Of a stretch of DNA of 64,000 nt, positions 8,054 to 19,917 are shown piece by piece. The stretch spans positions 3,844,001-3,908,000 of the forward strand of contig OZ251224.1 in assembly GCA_965240325.2 (NCBI GenBank). The letters are read 5' to 3'. The notes below the pieces were generated by a model. That model was not told where the DNA came from, made no database searches, and saw only the letters and a list, made by a program, of their open reading frames with translations. Made by a program: the position numbers and the translations under genes. Positions within the stretch are counted from its first letter, which is position 1. The number at the start of each line of letters is the position of its first letter. The stretch is from Rebecca billardiae RCC1528. Lineage: Eukaryota > Haptophyta.

Positions 8054-9352
8054 TCACAGTGAATACACGAGTAGATACTCGGGGATGGCCGCCGCCTCAT
8101 CGTACACAACGAGCTCGTCATAGTTGAGATTCGCGCCGACCTCTCCCACGACCGAGTTGAACCCATCTGGCGGCAACACGTCCAGCTCAAGCTCACCCTC
8201 GTGCGTGCAGAACGCGCGGCCCGCGGCCACGCTCGCAACGAGCATACAGCGCCACGCGCGACCAGCGCGCCAGCGCTCCGCCTCCCATGCATAGTCGTTC
8301 GATTTGCCCGAGGTGGCGCTGAAGTAGAGGCCGTGCCCGTATCGCAGGCCCAGCCTGCGGCCTGCATTGGGGCCTGTGCCCGCGCGTGTGAGGCTGAAGC
8401 CGTGCTGCATGATGCCACACACACGGCAGGCCGCCTCCGTGCACGGCGCGGCTGCGAGGTCAATGCCGAAGCTGCACGCCCGCGCGAGACTGGTGCCGTG
8501 GAATCGGCGGCGCACGTTGCCCACGCGCGCCGCGTACGCGTCGAAGCGCTCACGGACGCGTGCGTCGGCCACGATGCGGTAAACGCGCTCAACGCGCGGC
8601 GCGCGGAGGCCTCTTGGCACCGGCTTGCGCCATGCCGCGCCGAACTGGTCGATGAGCGGCTGGCGGTCGGCCGATGCACGCGTGAGCAGGAGGCACGCGT
8701 AGGTGCCCGAAGGCGCGCAGAATGCGCGCTCGATGTCATCGGACGGCGGCGGCAGCAGCGAGCGCGCGCGTGCGCTGCTGTGATGCTTCGGGCAGCAGAA
8801 GCCAGCGTGCGCGCCACGGTCGACGGGGGGCTGCACGCAGCCGGGTAGGCCGCAACGCCTGCTCCCCCGCGGGATCTGAGAGTGGTCCGACTCAATGTTG
8901 GACGCTGCCCGTCGCGCGGCCTCGGCCGCCTCCTCAGCGTCGTGCAGAGAGCGCGCAATCGCAAGGTCGATTTCGAGCTGCTCTTGGTCATCCTTGGCCG
9001 CGCTGCGACTCCTGTCGACCGCAGCGAGAGAGGCAGCGCCGACCGCTGCAGGGGCCGATCCGTGCACGCGTGGTGCTTTGCGCCGGGGCTGCTGAAGTTG
9101 GTCGTCGCCGCTTTCAGCATCCTCCAACGACCGAGCAATCGCGAGGTCTATGGCGAGCTGCTCCTCCGTAGTCGCACCAGGGGCGGCATCTATTGGAGCG
9201 AGAGAAGGCGCATGCACACGCGGCCTTTTCTGCTGAGGCTGCCGCGATTGCTCCTCTCGGTCCTCGGCATCTTGCAAGGACCTGGCGATGGCAAGGTCAA
9301 GGTCATCGGCGTCGGTGGCCGCAGCGGCCATCGTGAGCACGCCCGACAGCAT
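8054..9352 (-). CDS. ADP-ribosyltransferase: three UIMs, zinc module and PARP catalytic domain
   Basis: The protein is 432 aa, starting at ATG 9352; a second ATG at 9331 is possible. Three ubiquitin-interacting motifs appear as near-identical units (DLAIARSLQDAE, then ..LEDAE and ..LHDAE). The first two are followed by a basic [KR]xPRVH motif that could be nuclear-targeting. Next is a compact Cys/His cluster (CGLPGC...FCCPKHH), likely zinc-binding. The C-terminal ~220 residues are a PARP-type fold: RRFHGTS supplies the catalytic His, GLYFSATSGKSNDYA the Tyr, and YDELVVYD the Glu. This intact H-Y-E triad is consistent with ADP-ribosyl transfer. Such a domain set suggests ADP-ribosylation of, or guided by, ubiquitinated proteins. 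Human PARP10 also combines UIMs with a PARP domain, but without this zinc module. Confidence 0.85.
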   Translation of the reverse strand: MLSGVLTMAAAATDADDLDLAIARSLQDAEDREEQSRQPQQKRPRVHAPSLAPIDAAPGATTEEQLAIDLAIARSLEDAESGDDQLQQPRRKAPRVHGSAPAAVGAASLAAVDRSRSAAKDDQEQLEIDLAIARSLHDAEEAAEAARRAASNIESDHSQIPRGSRRCGLPGCVQPPVDRGAHAGFCCPKHHSSARARSLLPPPSDDIERAFCAPSGTYACLLLTRASADRQPLIDQFGAAWRKPVPRGLRAPRVERVYRIVADARVRERFDAYAARVGNVRRRFHGTSLARACSFGIDLAAAPCTEAACRVCGIMQHGFSLTRAGTGPNAGRRLGLRYGHGLYFSATSGKSNDYAWEAERWRAGRAWRCMLVASVAAGRAFCTHEGELELDVLPPDGFNSVVGEVGANLNYDELVVYDEAAAIPEYLLVYSL

Positions 9353-9931
9353 CGTCACTCAAGATGCGGCCGTATATTAATTTTTGCTGGAGATTCCGAT
9401 CAGAAAAGGAGATCAAAAATCGCCACGCGAAAAAACATCATCATCGTCAGACATCGAGAGCAACGCGCGCTTGCTTCAACTGGCAGCATGCATCATCGCG
9501 TTACCTCTGGCCCTCTGCGCTGTCGCGTGACCGCGCGCGTGATTAAATTGTGAGAAGTAGCTCGATCTAATCTGACGACGTCCGGAAGTGCTGATGAGTG
9601 ATGCGTGTGGCTGCCCGTGGCTGGCGGAAAGAGTTTATCACGGAAAGTGGAATGTGGATCGTCACCGTTTGGCCGGCTTGGCCGCCACGGCGACCGAGTG
9701 CAGCAGCCAGTAGGCTAGTGCATGACTGCATGCACGCCGCTCAGGCCGTCGGCAACGCCAACCTTGCCGACGATCGAATATCGATCACGACCGACACCGT
9801 GACGCCACCGTGCCAGACCCAGTGCCGACGCAGCAGTACGGTGACCGCACTCGACACTCCGCGCCGGGGGAAGCAGGGCGCGCAACTGACGCGCGCGCTG
9901 GGGCTTCGACTAGGTTTCAGAGCCATGATCC
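9353..9931. other. Gene-free spacer
   Basis: 579 bp between the PARP 5' end and the WDR5 3' end. No ORF of substance or repeat is recognised. Confidence 0.5.
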
Positions 9932-12370
<2,439 letters not shown>

Positions 12371-12380
12371 AAGTCATTGA

Positions 12381-12401
12381 GAATATATATATATATATAT
12401 G
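12381..12401. repeat. (TA)n microsatellite, ~21 bp
   Basis: Short alternating AT tract just after the LpxD stop codon. Confidence 0.85.
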
Positions 12402-12835
12402 ATTCCGGCCGATCACATCTGACGCGACCGTAAGAGACTATTACTATACCGGAGCGCTGCTAGACTCACTAGTCACTAGACTCTATGACAGATGACTTTA
12501 ATGATAACTACGACTCACTCCGAGGCATGCGCCCATGAACGCGCGACGTGAACGAAATGATTGCTATGACGATGAATAATCCGATGACTACGAATAATAT
12601 CTAGGCTGCTATCTTGGTCTGGGCTGGTCGGCTGGCTGGCATCATCAATATTTCAATAATAATCCGCAGCCGAGTAGTCGTCGTAGACGTAGTTTTCTCC
12701 GAGAAGGCGCCAGCGGCAGCGCGTTACTTATTTATTCCCGTGCACCCTGGATGGAGTCCTGGAGCAGCGCAGTCAGCTAAGCGCGCGCAGCTCCGAGCTC
12801 GATTCGATAACTATATTTGCTAGCTGATATGTCGT

Positions 12836-12838
<3 letters not shown>

Positions 12839-12895
<57 letters not shown>
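12839..12895. repeat. (AT)n microsatellite, ~57 bp
   Basis: Uninterrupted alternating A/T run. Confidence 0.95.
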
Positions 12896-12897
<2 letters not shown>

Positions 12898-13223
12898 TGC
12901 TTACATGAATCATGACGATGATTATCTGTCTCATGATTGATCATCATGGACATGTGATGTGAAAATTCAGGGCCGCACTACACTACAGTCACTGGCAGCC
13001 GGACCTCGTCATTGACAGTATATTGCAGGTGTCGCAGCATAGTACATCAGCAACTGCCCCTGCAGTCCGACTGCAAAGTCATGCATGTGATGGCATGCTG
13101 AAGTGTTCCGGCCGCCCGTTACTTCCGTCCAACTCACTCATCGCCGGTATTCGGATGAGACGTCGGCATTCGGGCGCCGCCGGCACACGAGGGGTCGCCC
13201 CCAAGACTCGAGAACCGTTGGCA

Positions 13224-14222
13224 TCACTGGCGCTCAATGGTAGTGGCGCTCGGCGGCGTCATCAACACGGCTGCGGCGGCGCTGCTGGACAGCGGAGGTG
13301 GGCCTTGCGTGCCATTGGCGTGCGCCGTGCATCGCGCTCTGATCATGTCGTACAGCGGCTTCTTGGGCCCCTTCAAGACGCGGTCGGCGAGCGGCTCGCC
13401 CTCCTTGACAGCATCGGCGAGCATCGCGCGCGCGGCGCTGTAGACCCACGGCATCGCGACGTACAGCATGAGATTGAGCACCCAGCGCGGCACGAGGTTG
13501 AATGGGAGGTGATTGACGGCCGTCATGAGCGAGCCGCCGCCCTTCCGTGGCGTGTACGCCATCAGGCCGTGCATCGGCACCTCGTACAGGCCGTGGAGCT
13601 CGGGAGGCAGGTCCGACGGTGTGGGATCAGTCGTGGCCGACGAGATGAGCATGCATCCGTGCGTGTCCAGGAGGTCGTCGAGCGACGCGTCCACGACGGC
13701 ACGCACATTCGAGAAGGGCGGCGGCGTCCAAAGCCGCGCAGCGACACGCACGCGCGTGAGGGCAAAGTCTTTGAGGACAGCCGCCCAGACGACGTACTTG
13801 TTCCAGGCAGGGAGCAGATCGATCTCACGCGCCGTGGCGATCAGGAACTCTACGCCCACGTCGAAGGGCGCGCAGACCTTCACCGCGTGCTTCTCGCCGT
13901 CGGTGTAATAGAAGCACTCCAGTGGGTACGACGAGGCAGAGCTCACCTTGTGCCACACGGCTTTGGGGTCGTGACCACCAGACGGGTCGTCGAAGTAGCG
14001 CATCGCTGAGCTGGCCGCCTTCTCGATCTCCTCGTCTGTCGCTCCTCCACCCCCGTGCGTCGCAAGCTCTGCGACGCGGTGGCCATGCGACCACTCAGCA
14101 TCGAGCCTTGGCTGCGCCGGCAGCTCGCTGGGGCGACAGCAGCGCAGCACGAGGACAATCACGAGCACGGCAAGGCACGCCGTGAACACTGTCGCCGGCT
14201 CCACAGTGCTGATGTCCAGCAT
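13224..14222 (-). CDS. Membrane-anchored START-like lipid-binding protein
   Basis: The protein is 332 aa, starting at ATG 14222, the first ATG in frame. An N-terminal membrane span (TVFTACLAVLVIVLVLRCC) is followed by a ~230-residue domain with START/Bet v1-like features. These include AVWHKVSSASSYPLECFYYT, APFDVGVEFLIATAREIDLLPAWNKYVV, RVAARLWTPPPFSNV, and a helical C-terminal part (LPFNLVPRWVLNLMLYVAMPWV). Algal and protist START-like proteins commonly show this 'initial lipid-cavity sheet plus C-terminal amphipathic helix' order. A role in lipid transfer at a membrane is inferred. The tail is Ala/Ser-rich. Confidence 0.65.
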   Translation of the reverse strand: MLDISTVEPATVFTACLAVLVIVLVLRCCRPSELPAQPRLDAEWSHGHRVAELATHGGGGATDEEIEKAASSAMRYFDDPSGGHDPKAVWHKVSSASSYPLECFYYTDGEKHAVKVCAPFDVGVEFLIATAREIDLLPAWNKYVVWAAVLKDFALTRVRVAARLWTPPPFSNVRAVVDASLDDLLDTHGCMLISSATTDPTPSDLPPELHGLYEVPMHGLMAYTPRKGGGSLMTAVNHLPFNLVPRWVLNLMLYVAMPWVYSAARAMLADAVKEGEPLADRVLKGPKKPLYDMIRARCTAHANGTQGPPPLSSSAAAAVLMTPPSATTIERQ

Positions 14223-14341
14223 GGTGACCAGCACCTCCGCCCCCGCAAAGGCCACGACAGTCGCTCGCTCCGCCAAAGCGCCGTCGTCGGCGGTCACCTG
14301 GGGCCGCACCGTTGGCCGCCCAATCTCGCCAGCAACTCAGC
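14223..14341. promoter_or_regulatory. Putative bidirectional promoter, 119 bp
   Basis: The complete interval between divergent ATGs at 14222 and 14342. GC-rich, no TATA-like element. Confidence 0.5.
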
Positions 14342-14935
14342 ATGGCGTCGCCCTCCGGCGGCTGGCTCCATGTGGCTTGCTTTGTTCATATGATGCTGAC
14401 TCCGTCCTCGCTGCGCACGGGGCATGTCATATCACGACCACAAGTGGCTTTTTCACCTGGGCGTGCTGGTCTCTACGGCGTCCAGAAGCCAACATCGACA
14501 ACTCAAGCCGAAGAGATGGATGCCTCGAAGACCCATGGGCGCACCTCGAGCTCGAACTCGGCCGTGTCGCCAAGCGAGGCGCTCGCTGTCGTCAAGCGGC
14601 CTAGAACGCCTGATGGGCTACTCACGCTAGTCAGCGTGATGGCAGGCTCTGTCATTCTCTCACGCGTGGCTGCCGTGAAGACCAAGGCTAAACGGGAGGC
14701 CGAGGCTGTGCGCGCCGCAGAGGAAGCAATCAAGGCAGCTCAATCGCGATCTGGAGCGGACGGCTCGGCGATTGGTCTCGCGATCGGGTTGCTTGGAGTC
14801 GTCTATGCTTTTGCGGATCAGCAGGCAAATTCGGTTGGGTCGAGCGATGGCCGCATGCCAGTGTTGTGGGTTCTCGTCGGTGCCAGCCTGGCTGCCGGCG
14901 TTGAACGCGTCTTCCGAATCGTCGCTGATGAGTGA
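14342..14935 (+). CDS. Small membrane protein with plastid-type leader
   Basis: The protein is 197 aa, starting at ATG 14342 (MASPSGGWLHVACFVHMMLT). The first ~60 residues read as a hydrophobic leader followed by a Ser/Thr/Arg-rich, acid-poor stretch, like a bipartite plastid presequence. Three hydrophobic segments follow: LLTLVSVMAGSVILSRVA, AIGLAIGLLGVVYAFA and MPVLWVLVGASLAAGV. A charged helix with Lys/Arg/Glu/Ala repeats (KTKAKREAEAVRAAEEAIKA) separates the first two. I do not recognise a family. Plastid targeting is inference from the leader. Confidence 0.6.
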   Translation: MASPSGGWLHVACFVHMMLTPSSLRTGHVISRPQVAFSPGRAGLYGVQKPTSTTQAEEMDASKTHGRTSSSNSAVSPSEALAVVKRPRTPDGLLTLVSVMAGSVILSRVAAVKTKAKREAEAVRAAEEAIKAAQSRSGADGSAIGLAIGLLGVVYAFADQQANSVGSSDGRMPVLWVLVGASLAAGVERVFRIVADE

Positions 14936-15675
14936 TGATATGAAGCCTGACACTGCGAGTAGACGGCGTACGGATCGCTACTCGCTGGCGCCGTTGTCGT
15001 CCTCGCACAGAGTGCTCACGGACGTTGCCCGACCAACTTTGTTGCATGACATCTTGTCGGGCCGCGGATCCGCGTCAGGCCGCCGTGCTCGGCGTGCGTA
15101 CTGCGTCTGCGTAGCCGTAGCGGCCACGGGCCACAGGTAGCGGTGTCATTTTGACGCGATTGATAGTCATTGATACGACGCGATTTGATGACGAATATCC
15201 CCATCTATATTTAACGACATGGTATGCAACGGGCAAGCGTCAGGCTCAGAGTGCAGCAGACGCATAGAATGCGTCCGCGCCTTCCGACCAGGTCAGGCAG
15301 TGCGCCACCCGCAGCCCTGCCCCCCGTACGGGAGCGGGGCCGGGATGGAGCACCGCCTCGGCCTGGGGCACGCGACAGCGACGGCAGATGCCGCCGCGGC
15401 CGAGCGCCTTCCGGAGCACTTGGATGAGGGTGAGGTCGTAGTCGATGTCGCCGCCCGCCGACCTTGCGGCGAGCAGCTGCGGCAGGCATGGGGGTAGTGT
15501 AGTACGTCCTTCTCAACAACCACCGCCATTGCCCATTGCCCATCCGATCATCCACCGGACACCGGTGGTGAGCACCGGGAGCAGGACAGTGGAAGTCGTG
15601 GAGCACACGGACGCACGGCACCACGCGGCACGCGCTGGCGAATCTCGAAGGGCTCCGTGTCAGTGTGGCCACACG
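14936..15675. other. Spacer upstream of the KH gene
   Basis: 740 bp. Open frames upstream of the KH start run into it but show no protein-like sequence. No repeat recognised. Confidence 0.5.
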
Positions 15676-16182
15676 ATGGCGCACGACAGCGAGGCGGCGC
15701 AAGCGGCAGTGCCAACGGCAGATGTTGCCTCTGCGCCCGGCGCAGCGAGTCTGTCGGCCGCGCCGGCAGCAGCAGATGCGGGTGGGCGCAAGCGTCGGAA
15801 GCGCATGTGGGAGGAAGCAGACGTCCCCACGCCTGCCGCGCAGCCTGTTGCGCCGGCTCCACCAGCGCCAGCCAACCTACCCTTCCCACCGGTGCCGCCC
15901 CCGCCGGCGGTCCCGCCGGCGGTCCCGCTGGCGCTGAGTGCGCCGCCCCCCAAGCCCGCCCTCCTCACACGCGAGCTCGAGATCAACGACGCGCGCAACA
16001 AGGCCACACTCACGCGCAAGGCCACACACGAGGACGTGCGCGAAAAGACGGGCACGACCGTGATGATACGCGGGCGGTACAAGCCACCCGGCGACACGTC
16101 GACGGACGAGCGCCCGCTTCACCTCTACCTGCAAGCCGAGAGCGAGGCCGCCCTCGATGCGGCGGAGGAGATCCTCCGCGAG
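15676..16182 (+). CDS. KH-domain RNA-binding protein, KHDC4/DDX46-KH-like (3' end lost in gap)
   Basis: 169 codons are visible from ATG 15676 to the assembly gap. An Ala-rich N terminus contains a basic GGRKRRKRMWEE motif, like the KRKW(D/E) nuclear motif of KHDC4/RIK-type proteins. A Pro/Ala tract follows. The KH domain then begins with LTRELEINDARNKATLTRK and continues EDVREKTGTTVMIRGRYKPPG, with LHLYLQAESEAALDAAEEI at its end. The GxxIxxRGxYxPPG-type loop is typical of the KHDC4/DDX46/SF1 group, involved in pre-mRNA splicing. The helicase part of DDX46 is not present upstream, so a KHDC4-like protein is favoured. The 3' end may be the frame ending at 16993 (see next entries). Confidence 0.65.
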
Positions 16183-16282
16183 NNNNNNNNNNNNNNNNNN
16201 NNNNNNNNNNNNNNNNNNNNNNNNNNNNNNNNNNNNNNNNNNNNNNNNNNNNNNNNNNNNNNNNNNNNNNNNNNNNNNNNNN
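16183..16282. other. Assembly gap (100 N)
   Basis: Exactly 100 N, the usual placeholder for a gap of unknown size. It interrupts the KH gene. Confidence 0.99.
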
Positions 16283-17340
16283 GTGGCAGGCGCTTCGGCA
16301 GAGTAATACACTGTCGACGGTCGTGGCGCCGCAGCTGGTGGGCTCACCGGCGCCCTCGCGCTCGCAGCTTTCGGCGCGCTTGGCGAGCACGCCAAGGTCG
16401 CCGCGCGCACCGTGGTCCGCGTGCACACAACGGCCGCCGCGCGCGCCGCAGCCGTCTTGCGCGCCGCAGCCGGCGAGCGCGCTGCGGCCGGCGAGCGCGC
16501 CGCGGCTGCTGAGCGCGCCCGGCCGGTGAGCGCGCCGCGGCTGCCGCGCGCCGCGCGGCTGGCGATTGCACCGCGGCTGCCACGCGCGCTGCGGCCGGTA
16601 AGCGCGCCACGGCGGCAGACAGCGTAACTCGGCCGTCGCGCCCGGCCGGCGAGCGCGCCGTGGCTGCTGCGCGCGCCGCGGCTGCCGCGCGCGCCGCGGC
16701 TGGCGAGCGCGCCGAGGCCGACCAACGCGCCGCGACCGCCCCGCGCACGGCGACCGAAGGCGAGTCTGTGGCGGATAGCGAGCTTGCCGCTGCGGCTAGT
16801 GAGCGCGCCGCAACCGGCGCGGATGGATGGTGCAGCCGGGGCTTGCGCCACCGCGACCGGTGAGCAGGCCGCGCCAGCATGCGTAGGTATTGGCGAGCGC
16901 GCCACCGCAACCGGCGAGCGCGCACCGCACGGGCCACAGATGCCCATTGGTCCAACGCCGCAGGTGCCCATCAAGCCTGGCGCCAACACGTGACAGTTGC
17001 GCGATGAGGCTGAGCGTGCTCGCCGGCCGCTGCGCGCTCACTGGCCGCGGCGGCGCGCTCGCTCGCTATCCGCCACAGACTAGCCTTCGGTCGTCGCGCA
17101 CGGCCGCGGCGCGCTGGTCCGCCGCGGCGCGCGCGGCAACCGCGGCGCGCGCGGCGGCCACCGCGCGCGTGGCGCATGCGGCGGCCGCTGCGTGCGTGCG
17201 GACCGCGGCGCACACCGCAACCTTAGCTTGCTGTCCGTGCGCACCAGCCCCTGAGCCGCGGCACGCGCTGCGAGCTTTGCGTGCTCGCCGTGCGCGCCGA
17301 CAGCTGCGGGCGTGCCGGCGTCGGCGCGCCCACTAGCCGC
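16283..17340. repeat. Degenerate GC-rich repeat tract (GGCGAGCGCGCC / GCGCGCCGCGGCTGCC)
   Basis: About 1 kb built of imperfect units such as 'ggcgagcgcgcc' and 'gccgcggctgccgcgcgc'. All six frames give Ala/Arg-rich low complexity. It could be an intron or a disordered C-terminal region of the KH protein. The best end candidate is the frame ending at 16991-16993 with PHGPQMPIGPTPQVPIKPG, a composition common in KH-protein tails. The exon structure cannot be resolved across the gap. Confidence 0.6.
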
Positions 17341-17829
17341 AGCGCCATGATCGTCCATGGAGCTGCGCCGGTGCCCATGCCTGTGCCGCTGGCACCGGTA
17401 CGCCCGCGCGCGGCGGCCGCGGTGGCAACGTTCAGCACATTTTGAACAACGTGCAATGGCAACAGCACACAACCGACTGTAGCGCACGGGCCGTGTTCAC
17501 CCGCGTGCGACTACGCGCGGACATGGTCAACTGGCGAACGTCGATGGTGCGTCCATGGTGTTGGCTGCATGCTTCTCATGCGGGCAGCAAGTCCACAAGC
17601 CGAGTTGCCGCCGTGGAGTTGCATGCGCGAGGAAGGCATCCGATGCGGGCGAGGGCAGGCGGGGCGGGCCAGGGAGAAGGGGGTGGGTGGAGCTGGGCGC
17701 CCGCCACTAGACTCAGCGCACTTCACCCTGTGGCCACCGAAGACACAGCAGCGCGTGCAGCCATGGAGCGGGCGGGCCGCACCGCGCGACGTGCGCTCCG
17801 AGTCCACGGTGGCCGAGTCGCGAGCCGCT
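17341..17829. other. Gene-free region
   Basis: 489 bp, GC-rich, with short ORFs on both strands that do not look like protein. Nothing is supported. Confidence 0.4.
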
Positions 17830-17960
17830 GGGCTGATTTAAGCCCTTAAATCAGCCCGGGCTGAGATAAGCTCCGCGCGAGCTTATCTCAGCCCGGGCTG
17901 ATTTAAGGGCTTAAATCAGCCCGGGCTGAGATAAGCTTAAATCAGCCCGGGCTGATTTAG
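17830..17960. repeat. Array of hairpins joined by CCCGGG
   Basis: Successive palindromes abut head to tail. The first is gggctgattta/taaatcagccc (11 bp stem). Next is gggctgagataagct/agcttatctcagccc (15 bp stem, 7 nt loop). Then gggctgatttaa/ttaaatcagccc (12 bp stem, 4 nt loop), and then a shortened mixed unit and a half unit. Two arm types alternate ('gctgattta' and 'gctgagataag'). Every junction is the self-complementary CCCGGG. Confidence 0.9.
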
Positions 17961-18347
17961 CGCTGCCGCCGGCGGCGCACGCGTGCTCCGCAGCAAATAA
18001 ATAAATCAAAAGGGAAAAGTACCGTTGGTGATGGCAGTTCGCCGAGAATTGGTACGGTCGCTCGGTGGCAGGGACCGTTGGTGGCACTCCAGCCCAAATT
18101 TGGGGCCGTTGGTGGCAGTCGGCCGTGCGGCCGAACTTTCGCGCCTTCGCCGCGGGCGAGAAGGCCGGCGAGCAGGCCGGCACGCTGCGTTGGACGTGCG
18201 CGGCTCGCGCGCACGCGTGAGTGCAGGCCGTGTGTCAGTGGGCGCACACTCAGCACGGCCGTGCGCGCCATGTCGTGCGCCGCCGCCGTGCATGGCGCTC
18301 GCACGGCGCCACCATCGCGCCGTGACATGCGAAAGCAGGGCGGCGCG

Positions 18348-18414
18348 AATCAAAAAATAAGAGGATGCGCGCAGGATTCGATGGGGATTTTGTAGCCGGG
18401 TGGATTTAGGTGTG
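18348..18414 (-). repeat. Dispersed repeat, copy 1 (partner 37121-37179)
   Basis: The reverse complement matches 37121-37179 through blocks 'cacacctaaatccacc', 'acaaaatcccc' and 'atcctgcgcgcatcctctt'. Probably a fragment of a mobile element. Confidence 0.8.
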
Positions 18415-18688
18415 TCAGAAAAGCGCATTTGAGTCCGGCCATTGCACTGCCCTTGATTACGGTTTTGATTGCGTTTGTATGTGAGATTCTCCCGCCCCGT
18501 CTGTATTGATACGTATTAAATATAGTAGCACTTAGGAAAAAGCATGGTCCACTAGCAAACACCAGCCCTGCGTTCGAACATATTCTATACGGTAAGAATG
18601 TCTTAGGAATTGTAAGAGCCTGAAACAGCTCGCCATATATATATAGGAAAGAGAGGTTGTGAATCGGCTTTTATGTCGCTTGAAGTAA

Positions 18689-18748
18689 ATATTGCTTGGG
18701 GCGCCGATACTGACGAGCGGTGATCAATAGCTACGGCTATCATACGAC
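18689..18748 (+). repeat. Direct repeat A, left copy (partner 19687-19742)
   Basis: Shares 'atattgcttggggcgccgat' and 'gagcggtgatcaata' plus 'ctatcatacgac' with 19687-19742. Weaker similarity continues ~35 bp further. The two copies bracket the 819 bp TIR element. Confidence 0.85.
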
Positions 18749-18861
18749 CGTACTTGAGTACTTCCGCCTCAGGCTGGAGTCTTCCTTAGATTCTTAACTA
18801 TAGCGGTGCCTTACCCAGACCCGTGCAAGGGTAATTATCGTGCCTGGGCCTTATAATTATC

Positions 18862-19680
18862 AGGGTGTGGGGGCAACACGGCAAAGTCCGCGCTGACGTT
18901 AGGTAGTTAGAGAAATTTAAGATAGGCGGGATCCGGCCCTATTTGAGCCCGAACGTGGGCCTCGCTCCGTCGGAGGGCCCAGGTCGCGCTTACGAGGGGG
19001 ATCTGGCTCTGTAAGGGCTCGCCGCAACGTTAGCTCCCCTATAAGTGGGAGATCGCGTCGCCGCGACCTTTGATTCGCGCCGCGGCGCCGCAAAGGGCGC
19101 ACGAGGACAGCTCGGCTCGCTGGCGCAGCGCCGCACGGAGGCGCGCGCGCGCAGCTCGCGAGTGCGCGCGCGCGCGTTCTCGCGCGTTCGTCGCGCGAGA
19201 AGAAGTCTTCGCGTTCGCGGCGCCTTCGTGCGACCAGAAGCCGACGTGGCCTACGTCGTGCGCTCTTGCGTGCGTGCCGGTGTGCCCGGCAAGCGTTGCG
19301 TGCGCGCCGTGCCGCGTGCGCTCGCCGCGCTGGTGCACTCCTTGGAGAGCGCGCGGTTGGCGGGTCGGGCGAGCAGGGTGCCGCGCGTAGCGCTGCGAAC
19401 GACTGGAGCTACCGCGGTCCGCAACCCTGCACGTCCATGAAAGCGCCAAGGTGGCTGAGCGAGCGCAGGCCCTCGCACGCGGTGGCGATGGTTCTTCTGG
19501 GCACCATCGCCGCGTTTTGAACGCCGAGATTCAAATCTCTAACGTAACAAAAGCGACCGTGCCCCCACCCTCATCCACGCTTTCCTTGCGGTAGGCTTCC
19601 GCTTACGTTTTCATATTCACCGGACAAATATAGAGATCCTAACGTTAGCGCGGACTTTGCCGTGTTGTCCCCGGCACCCT
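18862..19680. mobile_element. 819 bp element with ~42 bp terminal inverted repeats
   Basis: The left end reads agggtgtgggggcaacacgg... and the right end is its reverse complement (agggtgccggggacaacacgg...). The match runs ~42 bp to 'acgttagg' with a few mismatches. The interior has no transposase ORF; the long frames over 19039-19449 are Arg/Ala-rich low complexity. A clear target-site duplication is not seen. Interpreted as a non-autonomous DNA transposon or its remnant. Confidence 0.7.
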
Positions 19681-19686
19681 ATTTGG

Positions 19687-19742
19687 ATATTGCTTGGGGC
19701 GCCGATACCGATGAGCGGTGATCAATATAGCTATCATACGAC
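19687..19742 (+). repeat. Direct repeat A, right copy
   Basis: The partner of 18689-18748. It starts 6 bp after the right end of the 819 bp element. Confidence 0.85.
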
Positions 19743-19772
19743 TTCTTCCGGCTCAGTGAGTCTTTGTTCTGA

Positions 19773-19908
19773 GGGCGGAGCGCGCAGCGTGGAGCGGCCC
19801 GGGCACTAACCACGTTTTACAAAAAGATCTTTGATCATCAAAGAAAAAAGGGACGGGGCCGGGGCGATTTTTAGGGAGGGGGAGACCGAGTTTCGATTTT
19901 TTGAGACC
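19773..19908 (+). repeat. Dispersed repeat B, copy 1 (partner 34067-34197, inverted)
   Basis: Matches the reverse complement of 34067-34197 through 'gggcggagcgcgcagcgtgg', 'aaaaagatctttgatca', 'aaaaaagggacggg' and 'gagaccgagtttcga'. It adjoins the TA-flanked element at 19918. Confidence 0.85.
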
Positions 19909-19917
19909 GCGCATATA

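Larger units (their letters stand above)
12371..13223. other. Gene-free AT-rich spacer
   Basis: 853 bp between convergent genes, with two (TA)n runs. No gene recognised. Confidence 0.6.

Noticed and set aside
15877-16989. 370-codon minus-strand ORF across the gap
   Set aside because: Runs through 100 N and a degenerate repeat. The translation is Ala/Arg/Gly repeats.
17830-17960. CRISPR-like array
   Set aside because: Repeats abut directly as palindromes without unique spacers, and the genome is eukaryotic.
18689-18748. Hammerhead-like core 'ctgacgag' in direct repeat A
   Set aside because: The other copy has 'ccgatgag', and no GAAA core or three-stem layout can be drawn.
19039-19449. Possible transposase in the 819 bp TIR element
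   Set aside because: Frames on both strands are Arg/Ala-rich, with no catalytic DDE/DDD pattern visible.
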